DNA of 23,112 nucleotides. Source: an uncultured Alphaproteobacteria bacterium (lineage in GTDB: Bacteria; Pseudomonadota; Alphaproteobacteria; Thalassobaculales; Thalassobaculaceae). Below the pieces are notes generated by a model that was not told the origin of the DNA, did not search any database, and saw nothing but the letters and a program-made list of their open reading frames with translations. Location: assembly GCA_938028645.1 (NCBI GenBank), contig CALIMD010000003.1, positions 1 through 23,112 on the forward strand, given 5' to 3'. Shown in pieces: positions 7,285 through 15,118 of this stretch; the stretch's first letter is position 1, and each line of letters starts with the position of its first letter. The translations under genes were made by a program, and so were the position numbers.

Positions 7285-8046
7285 ATGGATGAAATGGACC
7301 AAGATGCGCCTAGCTCTAAAGCCCTTGTGATAAAGAGTTTCAGGGGCGGCTATGCTAGAAGCATAGGACTTCAGCTAGGTGATCGAATTGTGGGGTTGGA
7401 CGGAGAAGAGTTTTTTGGATCTACAGCAGATCTAAATGAACGATTTGATGTTGATGAGGAAGAGCACGACGGCTCGTCGATCCAAGCAGTATTAACCATC
7501 TGCAGGGAAAGCCGGATTTTCAATGTGATTATTAATCAGCCGCTTTCGGTTACCTTTGAAGAGAAAGAGGTAGTTGAAGATATTCTCCCAACTAAGTTGG
7601 AAGAACTTTTGCAAAATGCCAAAAGCAAACGTCTGTATGAATATATGATTTTCCATGACATCAAAAAAAATGCAGAATTAGTTCTTAAATCCAAATCCCT
7701 ACTCGCAATGATCATTCCGCCCTTTTGGTTTTTGAACCAACGTGTTTGGGAAGCGGCAATTGCCAGTATTCTCGGGTTCATAGCTACATTTGCAGTTCAT
7801 TGGCTTTTGGGAGTAATCTATTTTTCTGTTTTGTGCTTGTACGTTGGTCGTGAACATATGAATCTAGCAGTAAGTTTTATGAGTTACCGTCGCTTTATAT
7901 ATCTACAGACAATTGCAGCAGAAACAGAATTACAGGCACAGAGAGTTGCCTTAGATTTAGATGGAGAGTTATTCTTCAGACAACCAGTCCATGGCTTAGA
8001 GCAAACCAGGCCAAAAAAGAGAAAGAAAAAACTAACTAGGGTTTAA
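7285..8046 (+). CDS. PDZ-domain membrane protein, unknown
   Basis: The 253-residue product begins with a PDZ-like module (about 10-90: KALVIKSFRGGYARSIGLQLGDRIVGLDGEEF). There follow a helical linker, a hydrophobic hairpin at about 132-190 (IIPPFWFLNQRVWEAAIASILGFIATFAVHWLLGVIYF) and a strongly basic C-terminus (RPKKRKKKLTRV). No protease catalytic motif is seen, so the PDZ module probably binds a peptide or partner. It lies 28 bp after the coiled-coil gene and ends the + strand flagellar run. A role with the flagellum is inferred from position only. Confidence 0.7.
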   Translation: MDEMDQDAPSSKALVIKSFRGGYARSIGLQLGDRIVGLDGEEFFGSTADLNERFDVDEEEHDGSSIQAVLTICRESRIFNVIINQPLSVTFEEKEVVEDILPTKLEELLQNAKSKRLYEYMIFHDIKKNAELVLKSKSLLAMIIPPFWFLNQRVWEAAIASILGFIATFAVHWLLGVIYFSVLCLYVGREHMNLAVSFMSYRRFIYLQTIAAETELQAQRVALDLDGELFFRQPVHGLEQTRPKKRKKKLTRV

Positions 8047-8115
8047 GTCTTTACGATTAAAAAAAATATAATTGGTTTTAAGCTTATACCACAAAAAAAA
8101 AGGCATTTCGGATCT

Positions 8116-9486
8116 TTACTGCTCCATTAATTCATTGAGCTTATGTGTTCTTTTCCGTTGTGATGTAGATTTTATGTTTTCCAATTCTCTGTATTTGGCG
8201 ACCGTTCGTCTTGCGACCTGATAACCTTCATCGCTCAAAATTTTAGATATTTTTGCATCACTGGTTGGCTTTAAGGGGTTTTCGCGAGAAATTATATCTT
8301 TTATTTTGGTACGGATGGCGCGTGCAGACACACCTTCATCATTTTCTTTTGCTTGAAGGCCGCTGCTAAAAAACATCTTCAACGGAAATGTTCCACGGGG
8401 TGTTTGGATTAGAACCGATGCGGTAGAGCGGCTTACTGTACTCTCATGTATTCCCAAAGCTTCAGCAACAATACGAAGTTGCAGTGGTCGCAACCCCTCA
8501 ATACCGTGATCAAAAAAATTAATTTGATGTTTCAGGATATAGGATGCAACTCTCTGCAAAGTTTGGTTTCTTTGCGCTATTGCTCTTTTCAACCAATGAC
8601 CTGTGGCTACAGAGTTCTTAACAAATTCAGTAGATTGTTCCTCATTTGATTGAGCTTTACCAACCTCTTGCGCATACTCCAAATTGATACGAACACTGGG
8701 CAATGACGCTCTATTTAACGAAATTTCAATTTCATCTCCGATGCGTTGTACGATCAAGTCAGGTTCCCGAATGGTGCCGACTGCATCGTGACTAAAGTTT
8801 GCACCAGGTTTAGGGTTGTACTGCCTAATCCGGATAGCCCTTTGTTTCATTTCGTCAACTGAACACTCGGCAATCATACAAAGGGCTTTGAGTTCTCCCT
8901 TTGCTAGCAACTCAAGATTATTTAAAAGTATTTGCATAATGACGTCGTATTCGCCTCGATCCTTGGCCTGCAATGCTAGGCATTCTGAAAGCGAGCGTGC
9001 GAATATTCCAACCGGTTCTAGTGATTGAAGACATTGTATAACTGCTTCAATAGCATCTACAGGAACCGATAATTGTTCACTAATTTGTTCATTATTGCAC
9101 TGCAAATATCCCGCAGGTGTAATATCCATCAACAATCGATAAGCAATTGATTGATCAATCTCGTTTAGCCCAGTGAGCCTAATTTGCTTGCATATGTGCT
9201 CAATTAATGTCTCCGGCCTCTCGCCCAAGAGATTATCAAGGAAAGACCCAGAAATACCTGAACCTTTAGAGTTTTGAGGAAAATCCAAGTTGATTTTTTG
9301 TTTTTGTTCTGAATTTACCTTTTTGACCTCAATAAACGGGTTGCTTTCAGCCAACTCGTCCAGGTGCTTCTCTAGCTCCAAATTATTCATTTGTAGAATA
9401 CTAATAGCGTGCTGAAGCTGAGGTGTTATTACCAAGCTCTGCTTTTGAACCTGCTGGGTTCCAATATTCAGACTAAGCATCGACAT
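8116..9486 (-). CDS. rpoN: RNA polymerase sigma-54 factor RpoN
   Basis: RpoN directs RNA polymerase to -24/-12 promoters and needs an AAA+ activator to open DNA. The 456-residue product is complete. It has an activator-responsive region I rich in Gln and Leu (about 1-50, QQVQKQSLVITPQLQHAISILQM), a core-binding region, a helix-turn-helix (GIHESTVSRSTAS) and a perfect RpoN box ARRTVAKYRE at residues 425-434. Two ATGs (9486 and 9480) are possible starts, and neither has a ribosome site. A sigma54 promoter predicts transcription from about 9487, so translation may be leaderless. Its place between flagellar operons suggests a flagellum-dedicated sigma54, like RpoN2 of R. sphaeroides. Confidence 0.97.
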   Translation of the reverse strand: MSMLSLNIGTQQVQKQSLVITPQLQHAISILQMNNLELEKHLDELAESNPFIEVKKVNSEQKQKINLDFPQNSKGSGISGSFLDNLLGERPETLIEHICKQIRLTGLNEIDQSIAYRLLMDITPAGYLQCNNEQISEQLSVPVDAIEAVIQCLQSLEPVGIFARSLSECLALQAKDRGEYDVIMQILLNNLELLAKGELKALCMIAECSVDEMKQRAIRIRQYNPKPGANFSHDAVGTIREPDLIVQRIGDEIEISLNRASLPSVRINLEYAQEVGKAQSNEEQSTEFVKNSVATGHWLKRAIAQRNQTLQRVASYILKHQINFFDHGIEGLRPLQLRIVAEALGIHESTVSRSTASVLIQTPRGTFPLKMFFSSGLQAKENDEGVSARAIRTKIKDIISRENPLKPTSDAKISKILSDEGYQVARRTVAKYRELENIKSTSQRKRTHKLNELMEQ

Positions 9487-9497
9487 ATATCTAGTGA

Positions 9498-9513
9498 AGC
9501 AAAATTCATGCCA
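9498..9513 (-). promoter_or_regulatory. Sigma54 promoter of rpoN (autoregulatory)
   Basis: Read on the minus strand, TGGCATGAATTTTGCT matches the extended consensus (TGGCA-GA-TTGCT) with a single T for C change and exact GG-N10-GC spacing. The predicted start falls at about 9487, directly before the rpoN ATG at 9486. Confidence 0.78.
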
Positions 9514-9597
9514 CTTTTAAAGGAAAAAATGTAGCATATTGATTTTAAGCCAAATTAACGATTGGTAGAGTCCAATATTAAATGTAAAGCATTGATA

Positions 9598-9819
9598 TTA
9601 ATTATTAATCCTAAAATAATCGATCATCAATTTGAGCAAGGAAAAAAAGCCAAATATAGAAATAAAAACTACTGCTATTGATCCAATAGTAAATTTACCC
9701 ATAAAATTCAGGATATCTGGATTAATTATTGTCATCAACACGATTGCCAATACGGCCAGTAAAAACAATCTAAGCGACATGCAAACACGACATGGAGGTT
9801 TCTTTTGCTGACCCAACAT
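9598..9819 (-). CDS. Small two-helix membrane protein downstream of motB, unknown
   Basis: This 73-residue product has an N-terminal Lys-rich segment with a CRVC pair, then two hydrophobic helices (about 15-34 and 41-66). It is on the same strand as motA and motB, 50 bp after motB, so it probably shares their transcript. A GAGGAG ribosome-site-like stretch lies 12 nt before the ATG, which is long but usable. I do not recognise the family. Base composition is AT-rich, like the flanking spacer, so it could be young or poorly conserved. Confidence 0.5.
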   Translation of the reverse strand: MLGQQKKPPCRVCMSLRLFLLAVLAIVLMTIINPDILNFMGKFTIGSIAVVFISIFGFFSLLKLMIDYFRINN

Positions 9820-9869
9820 AACTTTTTCTATCTCCTCAGCCTTACTTATCCCGTAGATTTTCAGGTTGA

Positions 9870-11099
9870 CTAGTATTCTAGCTCAATCTCTATGCGGCGA
9901 TTTTTTTCGCGACCCATTTCGGATGAATTGGGTGCAATAGGTTTGGTTTCACCATAACTAACGGCTTGCAGGCGGCCGGGTGCTACGCGTCCAGACTGCT
10001 CAACTGCCTGCACAACACTCGCCGCCCTCGCAGCTGCCAGGTCCCAATTGTCTCGGTAAAGCGCTCCAAATGTAATAGGCACATCATCGGTATGACCGGA
10101 GACTGTAATTGAATTGTCTGCACCATCACTGACTTGTGCAATTTTATCGATAATTTCTTGAGCTTGAGCTGTTAGGTTTGCAGAACCCGATGGAAAGGCA
10201 CCCCCAGTCCCAACGGTCACAAACACTTTGTTATCACGAGTTTCAACGTTAACGGCGCCCATATCGATCTGTTCTTGCAGTTTTACTTTAAGCTCATCAG
10301 AAGCACTCTGCGCTTTTTGTTTAGCTTGTGCTGTTTGGGTGAATCCGGTGTCTTTGTCTTGACCACCTAACTTTTTCAACTCATTCTCTAGATCAGAAAC
10401 AAAATCAATTAATTCATTCAATTGTTGGTCTAGACCACCATACAATATCTCTTGCTCTGATTTCCCAGTCGCCAGACCCGCCAATTGAACTGCCTGTCCA
10501 ACTTTTTTAAATTTTTCTTTCATTTCTTGCGGAGACGAATTTTCTGCTTTTAGGTCAACAACAACTTTGTCTTCCAAAGTAGAAACAGCTATGTCGACCG
10601 CATTTGAAATTTGCTCAATGGCTTCAGCTAGTTTTTCTGCGTCAGACTTAGCCTCACCATCGCCTTTGCCATCTTTGTTTTCCCCTCCAAGACCTTCTTC
10701 TAGCTTTTCGCCCTCTCCTAGTTGATCAGAGCCTTCACTATCATCATTGTCACTGGGAATTTTGACATCAGGCTGCTCTAACTCAGTTGTTTGCTGTGTC
10801 ATATCTTCTGTCACTGAGGGCGCTGGTGAGGGGCTAAAGTTCATCTCCAGAACGGTCGTCCCTTCTGGCTGTTCAACCACGGGGATCAGGCGTTGCACAC
10901 CAAAAGAGTCCTTTAAAGAACCAGAAATTTGTTTGAATTTTGGAACATTCATTTCTGCAAATGACAAAATCATAACAAAAAACGCCATCAAAAGCGTTGC
11001 CATATCTGCGAAGGTGGCCATCCAAGCCGGCGCACCAGCCGGCGGGCACTTTGGGCACTCTTCTTCCTGTTCTTCTTCTTCGACGATGTCTTCTGCCAT
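9870..11099 (-). CDS. motB: Flagellar stator protein MotB/PomB type
   Basis: MotB-type proteins form the ion channel with MotA and anchor the stator to peptidoglycan. The 409-residue product has an acidic N-terminus, then CPPAGAPAWMATFADMATLL with the channel Asp at residue 32. One transmembrane helix runs from about 27 to 48, followed by a plug-like segment (NVPKFKQISGSLKDSFGVQ). The CPP lead and the KFKQISGS block match the sodium-type PomB more than classic MotB. A long acidic, Gly/Asp/Glu-rich linker (about 75-270) leads to an OmpA-type peptidoglycan-binding domain (about 290-409, with SGHTDDVPI and an NRRIEIELEY end). The linker makes it about 100 residues longer than usual. Confidence 0.93.
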   Translation of the reverse strand: MAEDIVEEEEQEEECPKCPPAGAPAWMATFADMATLLMAFFVMILSFAEMNVPKFKQISGSLKDSFGVQRLIPVVEQPEGTTVLEMNFSPSPAPSVTEDMTQQTTELEQPDVKIPSDNDDSEGSDQLGEGEKLEEGLGGENKDGKGDGEAKSDAEKLAEAIEQISNAVDIAVSTLEDKVVVDLKAENSSPQEMKEKFKKVGQAVQLAGLATGKSEQEILYGGLDQQLNELIDFVSDLENELKKLGGQDKDTGFTQTAQAKQKAQSASDELKVKLQEQIDMGAVNVETRDNKVFVTVGTGGAFPSGSANLTAQAQEIIDKIAQVSDGADNSITVSGHTDDVPITFGALYRDNWDLAAARAASVVQAVEQSGRVAPGRLQAVSYGETKPIAPNSSEMGREKNRRIEIELEY

Positions 11100-11103
11100 T
11101 AGA

Positions 11104-11868
11104 TCAAGCCGCTGCTAGAGTTTCTTGTTGCTTAGCTGGTAAGTTAGAGGCCAATACATCCTGAATATTGCGCGGTGACTCCCCACGGGCAATATTGCGC
11201 AAACCCTCTACCACCAAATTTCGATAATTTATTTCGTATGATGTATAGCCTTCCAACTTGGTTTTTATCGGACCAAAGAATACATTCGCGAAAAAGGCGC
11301 CGTACAAAGTGGTCAGCAAAGCAACAGCCATAGCCGGGCCAATAGCCTTTGGATCACTCATATTTCCGAGCATCACAACCAGACCAATGAGTGTGCCAAT
11401 CATTCCCATAGCCGGCGCAATATCTACCCAAGCGCCCAGAACCCCGTGAATTTGTTCATGGCGAATTTTCATCGCTGCGATTTCAGCATTGAGCTGCTTG
11501 ACCAGCTTTGGTTCGTCAGCCCCGTCAACGAGCAATTGTAAACCTTTTTCAAAAAACTTATCAGTGCATTCCTGACCCTCAAGGGCCATCATCCCATCTT
11601 TTCGAGCAATGCCTGCAAGCTCAACCATTCGAACAATCATTACGTCCAGTTTCTTGACTGGAGGGAGGAAACACTTTGCCATAGCACCAAAGTGACCAAG
11701 AAAAACTGGAAGCGGCGCTGTCCACATAACAGCAAAAAATGTACCGCCTATAACGATAAGAGTTGACGGGACATCGATAAAAGGTCCCAGACTTCCTGCA
11801 GAGGAAATCATTGTGCCTGCGATCATACCCAACGCGCCGAGCATGCCAATCAAAGAAGCTAAATCCAT
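11104..11868 (-). CDS. motA: Flagellar stator protein MotA/PomA type
   Basis: MotA-type proteins are the pentameric part of the stator that pushes on FliG. I use the ATG at 11868 because a sigma54 promoter predicts transcription from about 11890. The longer open frame to 11946 would start upstream of that promoter, and the extra residues are not family-like. The 254-residue product begins MDLASLIGMLGALG and has four membrane helices. The cytoplasmic loop is followed by GMIGTLIGLVVMLGNMSDPKAIGPAMAVALLTTLYG, which is very like sodium-type PomA. It lies 4 bp before motB. Confidence 0.94.
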   Translation of the reverse strand: MDLASLIGMLGALGMIAGTMISSAGSLGPFIDVPSTLIVIGGTFFAVMWTAPLPVFLGHFGAMAKCFLPPVKKLDVMIVRMVELAGIARKDGMMALEGQECTDKFFEKGLQLLVDGADEPKLVKQLNAEIAAMKIRHEQIHGVLGAWVDIAPAMGMIGTLIGLVVMLGNMSDPKAIGPAMAVALLTTLYGAFFANVFFGPIKTKLEGYTSYEINYRNLVVEGLRNIARGESPRNIQDVLASNLPAKQQETLAAA

Positions 11869-11900
11869 TGTATGCACTCTACTTGTTTTTCCAAAAGGGT

Positions 11901-11916
11901 TGCAAAAGTAGTGCCA
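11901..11916 (-). promoter_or_regulatory. Sigma54 promoter of the motA-motB operon
   Basis: Read on the minus strand, TGGCACTACTTTTGCA is a perfect TGGCAC-N5-TTGCA match with exact GG-N10-GC spacing. The predicted start is about 11890, giving a 22-nt leader to the motA ATG at 11868. Confidence 0.85.
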
Positions 11917-11959
11917 TATTGAAAAGGTTGACATACAAGCAAACAAAAAAGACGAGATA

Positions 11960-12454
11960 GTGCGAAAAATGAAGCTAAATTTCTTGATGGTTTTAACAGT
12001 ATTTGTGCTTCAATCGCAATTTGCTAGTGCCGAACCTTTACGGTTGCAACGTGATGGACCGATCGCAAGAGACTACATGAACAAACTTGAATGGATGCGA
12101 TGCAGCATCGGCCAAGTCTGGGAAGATGAAACATGCATAGGCGAAGTCAAGATGCTATCAGTAGCCGAGGCCGAAGAAGTCATAAAACGGATTGAAGGTC
12201 AAATGGGGGGCGGTTGGCGATTGCCTACAACCAAAGAGCTCCAAGGCTTAATTTCGGATGCAGAAATCCCCCCTAAAATAGATATGGAGACCTTTCCTGA
12301 AACCTATGCAGGATCTTATTGGTCAAGCGACCAAAGTTTTTATGCCAAGCACTATCAGTGGACTGTAAACTTTTACACAGGGTATTTGTATAACCGCTTT
12401 TTTCGATATCAAAAGAACGCCGTGCGCTTGGTAAGAGACTATACTAGCAAATGA
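11960..12454 (+). CDS. Exported DUF1566 (Lcl C-terminal domain) protein
   Basis: The product has a signal peptide (MKLNFLMVLTVFVLQSQFASA, from the ATG at 11969; a GTG at 11960 gives three more residues). A DUF1566 domain follows: GGGWRLPTTKELQGLI, a FPETYAGSYWSSD block, then a NAVRLVRD end. Two Cys residues (RCSIGQVWEDETC) could form a disulfide. Members are exported proteins of mostly unknown role, some in surface or adhesion contexts. The gene diverges from motA across about 90 bp and is followed by the sigma54 activator. The reason for its place among motility genes is not clear. Confidence 0.8.
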   Translation: MRKMKLNFLMVLTVFVLQSQFASAEPLRLQRDGPIARDYMNKLEWMRCSIGQVWEDETCIGEVKMLSVAEAEEVIKRIEGQMGGGWRLPTTKELQGLISDAEIPPKIDMETFPETYAGSYWSSDQSFYAKHYQWTVNFYTGYLYNRFFRYQKNAVRLVRDYTSK

Positions 12455-12689
12455 AATATCATTCATCCTATTTGATTGCGGAGATTAGCGGTGAACAGTT
12501 GACTTATTCCTGTAAACTCGCCCTCACCCACCCATAAAGTATATATTTTTCCCGAATGGGGCGCCCACATACTCCACCGAACTACTGATTGAAGCCTCTA
12601 ATTCCGATATTTTCAAAGTATATCGAGGGTATCTTGTCGCAAGAACAGGAACTCCGAGGCTTTATAAGGTGGGTTTACAGAGGTCTACG
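12455..12689 (+). other. Intergenic leader of the sigma54 activator
   Basis: About 235 bp without a gene between the DUF1566 gene and the activator. I see no sigma54 element here. AT-rich and GC-rich patches alternate, but no promoter or terminator can be named with confidence. Confidence 0.3.
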
Positions 12690-13742
12690 ATGTCATTTGT
12701 GGATAATTTATCGCGTGTCATTGTTGGCACGTCTCAGCCAATGGTCGCATTGAAGAAGTCGGTAATTGACGTTGCCGAACATAATATTCCAGTGCTTATC
12801 ACGGGACCCAGTGGCTCAGGAAAAGAAGTAGTTGCACAAGCACTTGCCGAGTTATCCGGGCGATCAGGGCGACTCATATCTGTCAATTGTGCCTCAATTC
12901 CACGTAGCCTTCTCGAAGCTGAATTATTTGGCTATGAAAAGGGTGCATTTACGGGGGCGGTAAAATCTCATAAGGGCAAATTTGAACAAGCTCATAATGG
13001 TACTCTTTTTCTAGATGAAATCGGTGATATGCCACTGGATTTACAATCAAAATTGCTGCGTGCCCTAGAGACAAAATGCTTTACTCCCGTTGGTTCATCA
13101 AAGGAGATTGCAGTCGATTTCCGTTTGGTCTGTGCAACCCACAAAAACCTATACAAACAAGTTGTATTAAAAAACTTCCGGTCCGACCTTTTCTTTCGAA
13201 TAAGTGCTTTTCCAATTCGCGTTCCTGCGCTGAAAGATCGGTCAGAAGATATCGAAAAGTTAGCGCACCATCTTGCGCAACAATTAACCTCAGTTCACAT
13301 TGGAAACGCAAACTTCCAAATAGAAACCGAAGCCTTATGGCTCTTGAAGAAATTTGCTTGGCCAGGCAATGTTAGACAATTAAGAAATGTTCTTGAGTGT
13401 TTAATTATTCGCTCCACTGGTGAAAAAATAACTGCCGCAGAAGTTCAACAAGTACTAAGAGAACAAAATAGACAGCACAGTGATGATAGTGCCGATCCAG
13501 TCCAGAAGGCAGACAATCTTTCAGGCGATCATTTAAGCTCACCCGTAGACACAATAAATGATTATCGAGCGTTTTTTGTATCCAATGGGAAATTGATGAT
13601 CGCCGAACACTTAAAATCCGTAGAACGTGAAGTTGTGACTGCAGCCCTCGTGGCTGCGGAAAATGACATTGATATTGCGGCTAGAATGTTACACTTATCA
13701 GTTTTAGAACTGGTTGAAAAAAAACAAGATTTGGGAATCTAA
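12690..13742 (+). CDS. Sigma54 activator (AAA+ enhancer-binding protein) without receiver domain
   Basis: Such proteins hydrolyse ATP to open sigma54 promoters. The ATG at 12690 has AGAGG 7 nt upstream and is preferred to a GTG at 12669. Starting there, the 350-residue product is almost entirely AAA+ domain: Walker A GPSGSGKE (39-46), the sigma54-contacting GAFTGA (85-90), Walker B GTLFLDEI (104-111), then the arginine-finger region (RSDLFFRISAFPIRVPALKDR). There is no N-terminal receiver or GAF domain. The C-terminus has a Fis-like helix-turn-helix shape (VEREVVTAALVAAENDIDIAARMLHLSVLELVEKKQDLGI) with atypical recognition-helix residues. It resembles FleQ/FleT or FlbD-type flagellar activators and is the likely partner of the rpoN product. 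Confidence 0.88.
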   Translation: MSFVDNLSRVIVGTSQPMVALKKSVIDVAEHNIPVLITGPSGSGKEVVAQALAELSGRSGRLISVNCASIPRSLLEAELFGYEKGAFTGAVKSHKGKFEQAHNGTLFLDEIGDMPLDLQSKLLRALETKCFTPVGSSKEIAVDFRLVCATHKNLYKQVVLKNFRSDLFFRISAFPIRVPALKDRSEDIEKLAHHLAQQLTSVHIGNANFQIETEALWLLKKFAWPGNVRQLRNVLECLIIRSTGEKITAAEVQQVLREQNRQHSDDSADPVQKADNLSGDHLSSPVDTINDYRAFFVSNGKLMIAEHLKSVEREVVTAALVAAENDIDIAARMLHLSVLELVEKKQDLGI

Positions 13743-13926
13743 ACTTATTCATATTGAAATATAAAACGAGCTATAAGTAATGTTGCGCATGAGAAAGGCG
13801 TAAATTTAAAGTAAACTTTTTCCGATACCATTTTGCAATTGGCATTCCTCTAGTCAGGATATATCTTGTCTGAAACAAATACCGTTCCGAACTTATCACA
13901 ACACGATTTAAAAGAAAGATTTAAGA
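13743..13926 (+). other. Intergenic region before the Wzz-like gene
   Basis: This AT-rich spacer should hold the promoter of the chain-length gene. A TTGGCATTCC stretch near 13840 resembles a sigma54 -24 box but has no GC at the -12 position. No terminator is obvious. Confidence 0.3.
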
Positions 13927-15057
13927 GTGTCAGAAAAACAATTACGTTCCGACGATGAAATAGACTTATTTGAACTGTTTTTGACCCTTTGGGAAGGAAA
14001 GTGGTTGATACTAGGTGCAACCCTGCTGGCCGCAGTGTCCGGGTTTGCGTATATCACACTGACACCCAATAAGTTCGAAGCTAGCTTAAATATTGCGCCT
14101 TTATCAGCTAACGACATTAATGACTATTCCGCACTCAATTCAATTATTGCCGCTGATCTTGAAAGCACAGCAAGAACTGGAAGTTTTATTCCCACCTATA
14201 ATTCAGACGAGCCGCCCTTTTTTGAAGTTACCGAGTTATATCTTGCAAACGCATTTTATACAGTACTTGCAAACTATTCCCTCCGGGAAATTTTGGGATC
14301 CGCGCCCAAAAACTTGAGCGGAAACCAAAGCGAGCAGGATTATCGGAATTCTTTTGAAGATGCATCAAGAAGTTTCAAAACATCGTTTGGCAAAGACGGG
14401 ATGATCGTCATCACTTTTCAGGGTAAAGATGAAGCCTTGGCGCAGCAAATAGTTAAAAATACTCTGCAGGCTGCGGGCATCAAAACTAAAAAATCTGTTA
14501 GAGATGATTTCCAAACGCAAACATCAGAGCATTCTGCACGAATAAAATTCATTTTAGAGGAACTATCCGTTGAGGAATCCTTCGCAATAGCTAACTTCTC
14601 AAAAAACATTCAGCAAGAAATTGATAGACTGAAAGAGCATCTGGAAATTGCGAAAGCTTTAGGCATCGAAAATGCTTTCGAAAAAGGATTTACCAACCAT
14701 GCCTTTGGGAACACTGAAACTTACTTTAAAGGTCGCCAGGCTCTTGAAGCTGAAATAGCTATATTGAAGAAGCGTAAGCTAAATGAATCTCATCTGCCCG
14801 ATCTTAAGAGAATTAACTCAGCCATATCTTTGATTGAACAAGATAGAACTGCCAAACTTGCCAGAGATGCCCTTGAACAAACCCCATTAAGCGAGGACAA
14901 GGTTTTTAAAGCTGTAGAATACAATACAGTTCAAATGCAGTTTGCTTATGAAAAAAGGCCAACATTAATTCTTGCGCTATCAATTGTCCTTGGCGGTTTC
15001 CTAGGCATGGCGACCGTTTTGGTGCGTCATGCTTTTAGGGCCCGCGAAACAGCATAA
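13927..15057 (+). CDS. Wzz-like polysaccharide chain-length determinant protein
   Basis: Wzz-type proteins set the length of O-antigen or capsule chains in the inner membrane. The 376-residue product (GTG start) has the Wzz N-terminus DEIDLFELFLTLWEGKWLILGATLLAAVSGFAYITLTPNKFEAS, in which a transmembrane helix at about 30-48 is followed by the family's PxxYEA-like turn. A long helical periplasmic domain (about 190-330) follows, then a second helix near the C-terminus (ILALSIVLGGFLGMATVL). There is no kinase domain. No glycosyltransferase or polymerase genes are nearby, so which polymer it acts on is unknown. Confidence 0.8.
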   Translation: MSEKQLRSDDEIDLFELFLTLWEGKWLILGATLLAAVSGFAYITLTPNKFEASLNIAPLSANDINDYSALNSIIAADLESTARTGSFIPTYNSDEPPFFEVTELYLANAFYTVLANYSLREILGSAPKNLSGNQSEQDYRNSFEDASRSFKTSFGKDGMIVITFQGKDEALAQQIVKNTLQAAGIKTKKSVRDDFQTQTSEHSARIKFILEELSVEESFAIANFSKNIQQEIDRLKEHLEIAKALGIENAFEKGFTNHAFGNTETYFKGRQALEAEIAILKKRKLNESHLPDLKRINSAISLIEQDRTAKLARDALEQTPLSEDKVFKAVEYNTVQMQFAYEKRPTLILALSIVLGGFLGMATVLVRHAFRARETA

Positions 15058-15118
15058 TGTACAATGAGCAAAACTAAGGTGCCACAAGAAGGTTTGGAAT
15101 TGAAAGGACAATTTTCTA

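Noticed and set aside
8092..8115. A-run (T-run on the minus strand) after rpoN as a possible terminator
   Set aside because: The preceding sequence forms only a broken, weak stem.
12723..12740. TGGCACGTCTCAGCC near the start of the activator gene
   Set aside because: No GC at the -12 position and it lies inside the coding region.
15098..15113. AATTG-loop-CAATT hairpin followed by a few T between the Wzz-like gene and lptD
   Set aside because: A 5-bp AT-rich stem is too weak to call a terminator.
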